A stretch of DNA of 6,156 nt from Methylovirgula sp. (lineage in GTDB: Bacteria > Pseudomonadota > Alphaproteobacteria > Rhizobiales > Beijerinckiaceae). Below are positions 1-6,156 of the stretch, one piece after another. Every line of letters starts with the position of its first letter. Position 1 is the first letter of the stretch. The notes beneath the pieces are model-generated. The model searched no databases. It was not told where the DNA came from and saw only the letters and a list, made by a program, of their open reading frames with translations. A program made the translations under genes and the position numbers. The DNA lies in assembly GCA_030040215.1 (NCBI GenBank), contig JASHUD010000123.1, positions 1 through 6,156 on the forward strand, written 5' to 3'.

Positions 1-1207
1 AAGCGATGGAAGACGCAGAGTAGAAGTCCGCATAGGCGCGGCCGAGGCCGAGCCGCAACTCGTCGGCGGCCATCTGGGCCGGGCGAAAGACGACATGCCC
101 CTGGTCGTACATGGTCCAGTCGAACGAGACGATGCGGTTCGCCTTCTTCATCTCGTACCAGGTAAGCGTTCCCGGATAGGGCGTGAGCGCCGAATAGGCG
201 CAGGCGTCATAGCCGGCGTTCTTGTTGAAGTCGACGGTCTCTCTGAACACCGAGGTATCGTCGCCATCGAAGCCAAACATGAACAGGCCGAACACCATGA
301 TGCCGTAGGAGTGCACCTTCTCCACGAGGGCGGCGAAAGTGTCGGGCCGATTGACGTGTTTGTGCACGCTGGTCAGCGTCGAGCGCGAGATCGACTCGAA
401 GCCGATGCTCAGCATCGTGCAGCCGCTTTCCGCGGCAAGCTCCAGCATCGCGTCGTCCTGCGCCAGTTTGGAGGTGACGCCCGCCTGCCATTGGATGCCG
501 CGGCCTTTCAAGGCGCGCATCACTTCCTTGGGGCGATCCGGCGTGCCGAAGAAGTCGGCGTCGTTGATCGAGATGACGCGCGAACCGCAATTCTCCATTT
601 CGTGGATCACTTCGTCGACCGGCCGATAGCGGAATTTTAGGCCGTTCATCAGCGGCTCGGCGCAGAACGTGCAGCCCTGGTGGCAGCCGCGCGACGTCTG
701 CACGAAGGTCTTGTTGACGTAGCGGTGCTTCTTGAGGAGGTCGTAGCGCGGCATCGGCATTCCGACCATCGGATGCAATTTGTCGGATCGATAGGTGCCG
801 CGCATCGCGCCTTGCTTGAGATCGTCGAGCAGTTTGTCGATCACCAGCTCGACTTCGCCGATGACGACGGCGTCGCAATGTTTTAGCGCCTCCTGCGGCA
901 TGAAGCTCGGGTGGACGCCGCCCATGACGACGGGAATGCCTTTGGCGCGGAATTGGTCGGCGATTTCGTAGCCGCGATTGACGTAGCTCGTCATCGCGGA
1001 GATGCCGACGAGGTCGGCTTTGATGTCGAAGTCCACCGCCTCGATGTTTTCGTCGGTGAGGATCACTTCATATTGATCGCGCGGAACACATGCGGCGACG
1101 GCGAGCAGTCCCGCCAGCGGAGAGTATAACGCTCGGTTCAAGTAGATCGGACGGGTCGTCAGCGAGTCGGTTTTGGGATTGATCAGATGGATGACGCGTG
1201 AGCGCAC
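1..1207 (-). CDS. B12-binding domain radical SAM protein, 3' end beyond the window
   Basis: The gene reads without a stop from a GTG at 1207 to the left edge, giving the first 402 residues; the C-terminus is missing. Residues 1-140 look like a cobalamin-binding Rossmann domain: LAGLLAVAA at 31-39, TDEN at 51-54, VGISAMT at 67-73, PVVMGGVHPSF at 92-102 and DAVVIGEVE at 112-120. No DxHxxG motif is visible, as is common in radical SAM enzymes that bind cobalamin without a lower His ligand. The radical SAM core follows, with the CxxxCxxC iron-sulfur motif at C175, C179 and C182 (RGCHQGCTFC), the strand ISINDADFF at 212-220, SIGFES at 267-272 and LTPYPGT at 341-347. GTG is chosen because it is the only plausible start after the in-frame stop at 1249-1247, it precedes the conserved domain, and it has a strong purine-rich site just upstream. 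Relatives include methyltransferases and the BchE and hopanoid HpnJ/HpnP types; I do not recognise it as any named one, so the substrate is unknown. Confidence 0.92.
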   Translation of the reverse strand, partial: MRSRVIHLINPKTDSLTTRPIYLNRALYSPLAGLLAVAACVPRDQYEVILTDENIEAVDFDIKADLVGISAMTSYVNRGYEIADQFRAKGIPVVMGGVHPSFMPQEALKHCDAVVIGEVELVIDKLLDDLKQGAMRGTYRSDKLHPMVGMPMPRYDLLKKHRYVNKTFVQTSRGCHQGCTFCAEPLMNGLKFRYRPVDEVIHEMENCGSRVISINDADFFGTPDRPKEVMRALKGRGIQWQAGVTSKLAQDDAMLELAAESGCTMLSIGFESISRSTLTSVHKHVNRPDTFAALVEKVHSYGIMVFGLFMFGFDGDDTSVFRETVDFNKNAGYDACAYSALTPYPGTLTWYEMKKANRIVSFDWTMYDQGHVVFRPAQMAADELRLGLGRAYADFYSASSIA

Positions 1208-1211
1208 GGAA

Positions 1212-1221
1212 CCTCTCCCCC
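1212..1221 (-). promoter_or_regulatory. Ribosome binding site of the radical SAM gene
   Basis: On the minus strand the sequence reads GGGGGAGAGG, then TTCC, then the GTG at 1207. The purine run sits about 4-8 bases before the GTG and is the main support for this start codon. Confidence 0.7.
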
Positions 1222-1283
1222 GGAGTATGGCGATGCGAAGCCGACACTACCATGAACTTTGGTTTATCCTAGCCCTGCAATTG

Positions 1284-1437
1284 GCGAGCGCACAGCCGGG
1301 CTGGGGGCTCGCGGCGCGAAGCTGCGTCGGGCGTCGCGCCCGACGGGCCGCAGGGTCCTTGGAGGACCGCAACAGCTTCATCCGGCTGTGGCGGAATGTG
1401 CAGACTTGGCGCTCCCGACTGACGCTCGCGCTTCGGG
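1284..1437. repeat. Nested inverted-repeat element between greA and the radical SAM gene
   Basis: The gap holds a series of perfect complementary arms that nest inside one another: GCGAGCG (1284-1290) with CGCTCGC (1423-1429); CACAGCCGG (1291-1299) with CCGGCTGTG (1382-1390); GAAGCTG (1318-1324) with CAGCTTC (1373-1379). Inside the last pair lie two hairpins: a 9-bp stem with a 3-base loop (1325-1333/1337-1345) and a 5-bp stem (1354-1358/1364-1368). Alternatives exist: GCGAGC at 1284-1289 also pairs with 1307-1312, CTGCG at 1322-1326 pairs with CGCAG at 1349-1353, and CCCGA at 1414-1418 pairs with TCGGG at 1433-1437 directly after the greA stop. There is no T-tract beside any stem, so a classical intrinsic terminator is not shown. 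It could be a dispersed palindromic repeat, a structured 3' end of the greA transcript, or a small RNA. Copy number cannot be judged from one window. Confidence 0.6.
1414..1437 (-). other. Hairpin directly after the greA stop codon
   Basis: Immediately after the TAA of greA the minus strand reads CCCGA, a 14-base GC-rich loop, then TCGGG. The stem is only 5 bp and no run of T follows, so it may protect the 3' end or assist Rho-dependent ending at best. It overlaps the outer arm of the larger inverted-repeat element, so the two folds compete. Confidence 0.3.
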
Positions 1438-1911
1438 TTAGCGGAAGGTGATCTTCAAAACCTCGTAGCTCTTGCCGCCGCCCGGCGTATTGACCTCGAC
1501 GGTGTCGCCGACTTTTTTGCCGATCAACGCACGCGCCGTCGGCGAGCTGATTGAGACGCGGCCGGCCTTCACGTCGGCTTCGGCTTCGCCGACGATCTGG
1601 TAGACCTTCTTTTCGTCCGTGTCCTCGTCGACGAGGGTTACGGTTGCGCCGAACATCACGGTGGTGCCGGAGAGTTTTGAAACGTCGATGACCTCGGCGC
1701 GCGAAAGCTTGTCCTCGAGTTCGGCGATCCGCCCTTCGTTCAAGGATTGCGCTTCTTTGGCCGCGAAATATTCGGCGTTCTCCGCCAGGTCTCCATGCGT
1801 GCGGGCTTCGGCGATCGCTTGGATGATCCGCGGCCGCTCGATCTGCTGAAGGCGCTTTAATTCTTCTTCGAGGACCGAATGTCCCTGCGCCGTCATCGGA
1901 ATCTTATCCAT
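1438..1911 (-). CDS. greA: Transcription elongation factor GreA
   Basis: This encodes the secondary-channel factor that stimulates cleavage of the 3' end of backtracked RNA by RNA polymerase, releasing arrested complexes. The product is 157 residues, the normal GreA length. It opens with the typical MDKIPMTAQGHSVLEEEL. The N-terminal antiparallel coiled coil covers about residues 10-75 and carries the tip motif GDLAENAEY at 40-48; D41 and E44 are the acidic pair known in the family to coordinate the catalytic magnesium. The C-terminal FKBP-like domain runs from about 80 to 157 and includes SISSPTARALIGKKVGD (120-136) and ends YEVLKITFR. The ATG at 1911 fits the family start and has AAAGAGATCGAGA upstream, a modest ribosome binding site. 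It follows carB by 285 bp, an order I recall in other alphaproteobacteria, but the gap is long enough for its own promoter. Nothing in the protein is unusual. Confidence 0.98.
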   Translation of the reverse strand: MDKIPMTAQGHSVLEEELKRLQQIERPRIIQAIAEARTHGDLAENAEYFAAKEAQSLNEGRIAELEDKLSRAEVIDVSKLSGTTVMFGATVTLVDEDTDEKKVYQIVGEAEADVKAGRVSISSPTARALIGKKVGDTVEVNTPGGGKSYEVLKITFR

Positions 1912-2196
1912 TCTCGATCTCTTTCAGCTCACTTTCGACATCGTCATCATTAGGTAAAATTGCCGTTCTCCCAGGCTTCCCGCCCAGAACGTCGGCACGA
2001 AGCCGTGAGGGATTTCCTCATTGCTTTGGAATCGTTCCCCAATCCCCTATTTTACCATAATCCGGCGGGGCGCGATGGATTAAATCGGTGTGGTTGATCG
2101 CCCTCCGCGAAGGAAACGGCAATCGCACGCCTTCGATCCGGCGTTCGAAGCGCTCGCCTTCCCATTCAAGAAGCGGCGGCTCGAGGCCGGCCAGGA
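1912..2196. other. Non-coding gap between carB and greA
   Basis: This 285-bp gap holds no supportable gene. It becomes AT-richer toward greA. On the minus strand it contains a candidate extended -10 promoter (2049-2057) followed by a possible leader of about 130 bases. The leader has a short hairpin, TGAGG/CCTCA (2006-2010 and 2016-2020), and an overlapping CACG/CGTG stem (1996-1999 and 2004-2007). An 8-base inverted repeat, GGTAAAAT (1953-1960) and ATTTTACC (2049-2056), brackets the leader. Near the carB end there is a 6-bp stem, CTTCGA/TCGAAG (2131-2136 and 2145-2150), without a T-tract, so no clear intrinsic terminator for carB is seen. A minus-strand frame stays open from 2239 to a stop at 2020-2018 but lacks an ATG. 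Confidence 0.6.
2049..2057 (-). promoter_or_regulatory. Candidate extended -10 promoter for greA
   Basis: The minus strand reads TGGTAAAAT, which matches the extended -10 form TGnTATAAT at all but one position. No good -35 hexamer lies 16-18 bases upstream, which is tolerable for an extended -10 promoter. It stands in an AT-rich island in GC-rich DNA. Transcription would begin near 2042 and give greA a leader of about 130 bases. This is a sequence match only. Confidence 0.4.
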
Positions 2197-5100
2197 TCAG
2201 GCCGTGGCAAAATAATCCTGGAGCGCCCGCACTTCGAGGTCACCCGCCACATAGGCCGCGATGCCCTGCGAGGCCGCGATCGCGCCTGCTACAGTGGTAT
2301 AATAGGGAACCTTATGCAAGAGGGCGGCGCGCCGCAACGAGCGGGAATCGGCCAAAGCCTGCGCTCCCTCGGTGGTATTGAAGACGAGCTGGATCCGGCC
2401 GTTTTTGATGGCATCGACAACGTGCGGCCGGCCTTCCGACACCTTATTGATCTTCTGCGCGGGAATGGCGTGCGTTTCGAGATAACGCGCCGTGCCGCCC
2501 GTAGCGCAAATCTGAAACCCGAGCTCTAGCAGAAGCCGCACGCAGCCGACGATGCGCGGTTTATCCGCGTCGCGCACCGATACGAAGAGCGTGCCGTTCG
2601 CCGGCACTTTGGTGCCGCCGCCAAGCTGGCTCTTGGCGAAGGCGATTTCGAAGGAGCGGTCGATTCCCATCACTTCGCCGGTCGAGCGCATCTCGGGGCC
2701 GAGCACCGTGTCGACGCCCGGGAAACGCGCGAACGGAAATACCGCCTCTTTCACCCCGACGTGGTCGGGGCGCATCGGCTTCAGATCGAACCGCGCCAGC
2801 GGCTCGCCGGCCATCACCCGCGCAGCGATCTTGGCAATCGGCACGCCGATCACCTTGGCGACGAAGGGAACGGTGCGCGAAGCGCGCGGATTGACTTCGA
2901 GCACGTAGATCTCGCCGTCCTTCAGTGCATATTGCACATTCATCAGGCCGCCCACGTTGAGCGCCAACGCGAGCTTCACCGTCTCGTCCTCGAGCCGCGC
3001 AATCATGTCCTTGGTGAGCGAGCGCGGCGGCAGCGAGCAGGCGCTGTCGCCGGAATGGATACCGGCCTCTTCGATATGTTCCATGATGCCGCAGATGAAA
3101 GCATCGCGGCCGTCGCTGAGCGCATCGACGTCGATCTCCACCGCGTCCGACAGATAGCGGTCGAAGAGCAGCGGGTTCTTGCCAAGCACGGTGTTGATCT
3201 GCCCGGTCTTGTCGTTCGGATAGCGCGCCTTGATGTCGGACGGCACGAGGCCGGGAAGCGTGCCGAGCAGATAATCGTCGAAGCTTGCCTGGTCGTAGAG
3301 GATCGCCATGGCGCGTCCGCCGAGCACGTAGGAGGGACGCACGACGAGCGGCAGGCCGAGTTCGGCCGCGACCAACCGCGATTGCTCGACCGAATACGCG
3401 ATGCCGTTGCGCGGCTGTTTCAGTCCGAGCTTGTCGAGCAGGCGCTTGAAGCGGTCGCGGTCCTCGGCGAGATCGATCGAATCGACGCTGGTGCCGAGAA
3501 TGACGACGTTTGCTTCCTCCAAGGAATGGGCGAGCTTTAGCGGCGTCTGCCCGCCGAACTGCACGATCGTGCCGCAAAGCCGGCCGGCCCGCTGCTCGGT
3601 GGCGAGAATTTCGAGCACGTCCTCGCTGGTCAGCGGCTCGAAATAGAGCCGGTCGGACGTGTCGTAATCGGTCGATACGGTCTCGGGGTTGCAATTGACC
3701 ATGATCGTCTCGAACCCCGCCGCATGCAGCGCAAAGCTCGCGTGGCAGCAGCAGTAGTCGAACTCGATGCCTTGCCCGATCCGGTTCGGGCCGCCGCCGA
3801 GGATGACGATCTTGTCGCGCTCTGAAGGGTTCGCCTCGGATACGACTTCGCCCGCAAACGGCGCTTCGTAAGTCGAGTACATATAGGCGGTAGGCGAGGC
3901 GAACTCCGCCGCGCACGTATCGATCCGTTTGTAAACCGGGCGCACTCCGAGCAGATGGCGCAGCTCGCGCACCTCGGCTTCCTCGCCGCCGACGAGCGTC
4001 GCAAGCCGCGTATCGGAAAACCCCGCCGCCTTCAGCATCCGCAGGTTCGCCGCCTCTTTGGGCAGACCAAAGGCACGCACCTTGGCTTCGAGATCGACGA
4101 TCTCCTTGAGCCGCGCGATGAACCAGGGATCGATGCCGCAGGCATCGTGGATTTCCTCGCTGGTCAGGCCGTAGCGCAGCGCCTGGGCGACGACGAGCAG
4201 CCGATCGGGGGTCGGGCGGCCGAGCGCGGCGCGCAGCACTTTGCGGTCGTTGTCGAGTTCGATGCCTTCGATCTCGATCTCGTCGAGTCCGGAAATGCCG
4301 GTCTCCAGCGAGCGCAGCGCCTTCTGCAGGCTTTCGGCGAACGTCCGCCCGATGGCCATCGCCTCGCCGACCGACTTCATCGCGGTGGTCAAAATCGGCT
4401 CGGCGCCGGGAAATTTCTCGAAGGCGAAGCGCGGGATCTTGGTGACGATATAATCGATCGCCGGCTCGAACGAGGCGGGCGTGGCGCCGCCGGTAATATC
4501 GTTGGCAATCTCGTCGAGCGTATAGCCGACCGCAAGTTTGGCCGCGACCTTGGCGATCGGAAAGCCGGTCGCCTTCGAAGCCAGCGCCGAGGAACGCGAT
4601 ACGCGCGGGTTCATCTCGATCACCACCATGCGGCCGTTCTCGGGGTTGATCGCGAACTGTACGTTCGAACCGCCAGTCTCGACGCCGATCTCGCGCAGCA
4701 CCGCGATCGCCGCATCGCGCATCACTTGGTATTCCTTGTCGGTGAGCGTCAGGGCGGGGGCGACGGTGATCGAATCGCCGGTATGTACGCCCATCGGGTC
4801 GATGTTCTCGATCGAGCAGACGATGATGCAGTTGTCGGCCTTGTCGCGCACCACCTCCATCTCGAATTCTTTCCAGCCGAGCACGCTTTCCTCGACGAGC
4901 ACTTCGTTGGTAGGCGAGGCGTCGATGCCGCGCTCGACGATTTCGATGAATTCCTCTTTGTTGTAGGCGACGCCGCCGCCGGTGCCGCCCAGCGTGAAGG
5001 AGGGACGGATGATCGCCGGCAGGCCGATGTCGTCGAGCACGGCGAGCGCCTTCGGCAGCGTCTTTACCTGATGCGAACGCGGCGTCGATAGGCCGATGCG

Positions 5101-5526
5101 CGTCATCGCCTCGCGAAAGCGCTCGCGATCCTCGGCCTTGTCGATCGCCTCGGCGGTGGCCCCGATCATCTCGACGGCGTATTCTTCCAGCACGCCCATG
5201 CGTTTCAGGCTGAGCGCGCAGTTCAACGCCGTCTGGCCGCCCATGGTCGGCAGCAGCGCGAATCCGCCCGGCACCGCGTAGCGTTCCTTGGCGATGATCT
5301 TGGCGACGACTTCCGGCGTAATCGGCTCGACATAGGTGCGTTCCGCCATGTCCGGATCGGTCATGATCGTCGCCGGATTGGAATTAACGAGGACGATCCG
5401 GTAGCCTTCGCGCCGCAACGTCTTGCAGGCCTGCGTGCCGGAATAGTCGAATTCGCAGGCTTGGCCGATGATGATCGGACCGGCGCCGATGATCATGATG
5501 GTCGAGAGATCGGTCCGCTTGGGCAT
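2197..5526 (-). CDS. carB: Carbamoyl-phosphate synthase (glutamine-hydrolysing) large subunit CarB
   Basis: CarB makes carbamoyl phosphate from bicarbonate, two ATP and ammonia passed from the CarA glutaminase, for pyrimidine and arginine synthesis in the cytoplasm. The product has 1109 residues, slightly longer than the E. coli protein. First half: GAGPIIIGQACEFDYSG (14-30), ATP-grasp with RPSFTLGGTGGG (174-185) and EMNPRVSRSS (304-313). The oligomerisation domain spans about 405-555. Second half repeats the plan: LGGGPNRIGQGIEFDYCCCHA (576-596), RPSYVLGGRAM (730-740), EVNPRASRT (877-885). The C-terminal MGS-like allosteric domain starts near 975. T1009, T1012 and K1028 (TGGT and NKVSEGRPH) line up with the E. 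coli T974, T977 and K993 that bind UMP/IMP, suggesting nucleotide control. The ATG at 5526 (MPKRTDLS) is the family start; a TTG nine codons upstream extends it with no matching ribosome site. The site before the ATG is weak (GAGG one base away). carA is not adjacent; DUF2237 lies 97 bp upstream. Confidence 0.98.
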   Translation of the reverse strand: MPKRTDLSTIMIIGAGPIIIGQACEFDYSGTQACKTLRREGYRIVLVNSNPATIMTDPDMAERTYVEPITPEVVAKIIAKERYAVPGGFALLPTMGGQTALNCALSLKRMGVLEEYAVEMIGATAEAIDKAEDRERFREAMTRIGLSTPRSHQVKTLPKALAVLDDIGLPAIIRPSFTLGGTGGGVAYNKEEFIEIVERGIDASPTNEVLVEESVLGWKEFEMEVVRDKADNCIIVCSIENIDPMGVHTGDSITVAPALTLTDKEYQVMRDAAIAVLREIGVETGGSNVQFAINPENGRMVVIEMNPRVSRSSALASKATGFPIAKVAAKLAVGYTLDEIANDITGGATPASFEPAIDYIVTKIPRFAFEKFPGAEPILTTAMKSVGEAMAIGRTFAESLQKALRSLETGISGLDEIEIEGIELDNDRKVLRAALGRPTPDRLLVVAQALRYGLTSEEIHDACGIDPWFIARLKEIVDLEAKVRAFGLPKEAANLRMLKAAGFSDTRLATLVGGEEAEVRELRHLLGVRPVYKRIDTCAAEFASPTAYMYSTYEAPFAGEVVSEANPSERDKIVILGGGPNRIGQGIEFDYCCCHASFALHAAGFETIMVNCNPETVSTDYDTSDRLYFEPLTSEDVLEILATEQRAGRLCGTIVQFGGQTPLKLAHSLEEANVVILGTSVDSIDLAEDRDRFKRLLDKLGLKQPRNGIAYSVEQSRLVAAELGLPLVVRPSYVLGGRAMAILYDQASFDDYLLGTLPGLVPSDIKARYPNDKTGQINTVLGKNPLLFDRYLSDAVEIDVDALSDGRDAFICGIMEHIEEAGIHSGDSACSLPPRSLTKDMIARLEDETVKLALALNVGGLMNVQYALKDGEIYVLEVNPRASRTVPFVAKVIGVPIAKIAARVMAGEPLARFDLKPMRPDHVGVKEAVFPFARFPGVDTVLGPEMRSTGEVMGIDRSFEIAFAKSQLGGGTKVPANGTLFVSVRDADKPRIVGCVRLLLELGFQICATGGTARYLETHAIPAQKINKVSEGRPHVVDAIKNGRIQLVFNTTEGAQALADSRSLRRAALLHKVPYYTTVAGAIAASQGIAAYVAGDLEVRALQDYFATA

Positions 5527-5623
5527 GCCTCGGATCCGCGTCGGCGCGGGCAAAAGAACGGGCGCTGGGAAGAACTGCCGACCGCGTAGACTAAAATCGC
5601 CGCAGTGGGAACCCCGGGCGGGA
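5527..5623. other. Non-coding gap upstream of carB
   Basis: These 97 bases separate the DUF2237 stop from the carB ATG. I see no strong promoter; the best AT-rich patch on the minus strand is GATTTTAGTCTACG around 5588-5601, with no clear -35 partner. There is no clear terminator hairpin with a T-tract, so read-through from the DUF2237 gene into carB is possible. Confidence 0.4.
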
Positions 5624-6025
5624 TCAGGACAGATCCACCGCGTAGCGCTTCAGATCCTCCAGCGAACAATAATCGAGGGCGCCCTCGTGCGTGGCGCGCA
5701 GCACGACGCGAGGCATTTTGCCGGCCGCGAACGCCTCCTGCCAGCGCGGCGCGCAGAGGCACCAGCGGTCGCCCGGTTTCAAGCCGGGAAAATCGAATTC
5801 CGGCAGCGGCGTCGAAAGATCGTTGCCGCGCTCTTTGGAGTAGACGAGAAAGTCCGCCGTCGCGACAATGCAGACGGTATGGCTGCCGACGTCCTCGGCG
5901 CCCGTATCGCAACACCCGTTGCGAAAAAATCCAGTCACCGGATCGAGCGAACAAGCTTCCAGCGGTTCGCCCAGCACATTGCGGGAGGGTCTGCGGCCGC
6001 CGCCGCCATTGCCGGCTCGAAACAT
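5624..6025 (-). CDS. DUF2237 (COG3651) family protein of unknown function
   Basis: The product has 133 residues and matches the DUF2237 family, small cytoplasmic bacterial proteins with no established function. After a glycine- and arginine-rich N-terminus (residues 5-15) comes the family core: NVLGEPLEACSLDPVTGFFR (16-35), NGCCDTG (36-42), GSHTVCIV (47-54), FLVYSKERGNDLSTP (59-73), FPGLKPGDRWCLCAPRW (79-95), VVLRATHEGALD (107-118) and SLEDLKRYAVDLS at the end. Seven cysteines (25, 38, 39, 52, 89, 91, 120) and two histidines (49, 113) stand out. The CC and CLC pairs plus the histidines could bind a metal or form a redox pair, but this is inference. No signal peptide or membrane segment is seen. 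The ATG at 6025 is preferred over an upstream start at 6142 because it has a strong ribosome binding site and the residues before it resemble no family member. It lies 97 bp upstream of carB on the same strand and may be co-transcribed with it. Confidence 0.94.
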   Translation of the reverse strand: MFRAGNGGGGRRPSRNVLGEPLEACSLDPVTGFFRNGCCDTGAEDVGSHTVCIVATADFLVYSKERGNDLSTPLPEFDFPGLKPGDRWCLCAPRWQEAFAAGKMPRVVLRATHEGALDYCSLEDLKRYAVDLS

Positions 6026-6156
6026 GGATCCTCCCTTATGCGTGCGCGGCCCGAGACCCGAATTGCGGCAGGGCTGCAGCTGGCCGCGCTGACTTTCGCC
6101 AAATCCCTGGTGTTTTACCGCCACTCTGTGGCTTGGCCGCAACAGACGCGGCGATG
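6026..6156. other. Upstream region of the DUF2237 gene at the window edge
   Basis: These 131 bases hold no supportable gene. A short perfect inverted repeat, GCCAC-TCT-GTGGC, lies at 6120-6132. The minus strand has a weak -10-like GTAAAAC (about 6113-6119) with no convincing -35. Any promoter for the DUF2237 gene may be here or beyond the right edge. Confidence 0.35.
6030..6037 (-). promoter_or_regulatory. Ribosome binding site of the DUF2237 gene
   Basis: The minus strand reads AAGGGAGG, then ATCC, then the ATG at 6025. This is the strongest Shine-Dalgarno match in the window and decides the start in favour of the 133-residue form. Confidence 0.75.

Noticed and set aside
207..878. A 223-codon minus-strand open frame within the radical SAM region
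   Set aside because: It is out of frame with the radical SAM gene, which carries the CxxxCxxC motif and the cobalamin domain. The product is arginine-rich and featureless.
1325..1345. The 9-bp GC-rich hairpin as an intrinsic terminator of greA
   Set aside because: No run of T follows the stem on either strand and it lies about 90 bases past the greA stop. It fits better as part of the larger nested element.
1173..1451. Overlapping plus-strand open frames between greA and the radical SAM gene
   Set aside because: They read through the inverted-repeat element and into both flanking minus-strand genes, without a ribosome site or recognisable motif. The inverted repeats explain the region better than a protein.
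1950..2021. A 23-residue minus-strand open frame upstream of greA, a possible leader peptide
   Set aside because: It has an ATG but no Shine-Dalgarno sequence before it. The composition does not suggest an attenuation peptide with repeated regulatory codons.
2561..3916. A 451-codon minus-strand open frame
   Set aside because: It is the alternative frame inside carB. Its arginine-rich translation has no domain and it cannot coexist with the conserved CarB reading.
3955..5091. A 378-codon plus-strand open frame
   Set aside because: It lies wholly antisense to carB, whose minus-strand frame shows every expected CarB motif. The translation is arginine-, aspartate- and glycine-rich without a recognisable domain, typical of an antisense shadow in GC-rich DNA.
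5527..5553. A TTG start nine codons upstream of the chosen carB ATG
   Set aside because: The extra residues are not typical of the family, no ribosome binding site precedes the TTG, and MPKRTD at the ATG is the usual beginning of alphaproteobacterial CarB.
5493..5954. A 153-codon minus-strand open frame across the DUF2237 gene and the carB start
   Set aside because: It is a frame-shifted copy of the DUF2237 reading and overlaps the start of carB. It shows no family motif.

Overview
The window reads as ordinary chromosomal DNA of a GC-rich alphaproteobacterium, most likely a member of Hyphomicrobiales (Rhizobiales). This rests on the CarB and GreA sequence style (for example the FDYCCCHA motif in the second half of CarB), the carB-greA gene order, and the GC-rich third codon positions. 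I cannot fix a genus. All four genes lie on the minus strand, so they are transcribed from right to left.

In transcription order: positions 6026-6156 are non-coding upstream DNA. Positions 5624-6025 encode a small cysteine-rich DUF2237 protein of unknown function. Positions 2197-5526 encode carB, the large subunit of carbamoyl-phosphate synthetase, complete with both ATP-grasp halves and the allosteric domain. Positions 1912-2196 are non-coding and hold a candidate extended -10 promoter and a leader for greA. Positions 1438-1911 encode the transcription elongation factor GreA. Positions 1208-1437 hold a densely self-complementary element made of nested inverted repeats. From 1207 to the left edge runs a B12-binding radical SAM protein, cut off by the window.

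The gaps between genes (97, 285 and 230 bp) and the unrelated functions suggest separate or loosely coupled transcription units rather than a tight operon. CarB supplies carbamoyl phosphate for pyrimidine and arginine synthesis together with CarA, which is not in the window. GreA rescues backtracked RNA polymerase. The roles of the DUF2237 and radical SAM proteins cannot be tied to these by sequence alone.

I see no mobile element gene, CRISPR array, tRNA or rRNA, and no convincing new multi-gene system. The features most worth a second look are the nested inverted-repeat element between greA and the radical SAM gene, and the radical SAM gene itself, whose substrate is unknown.
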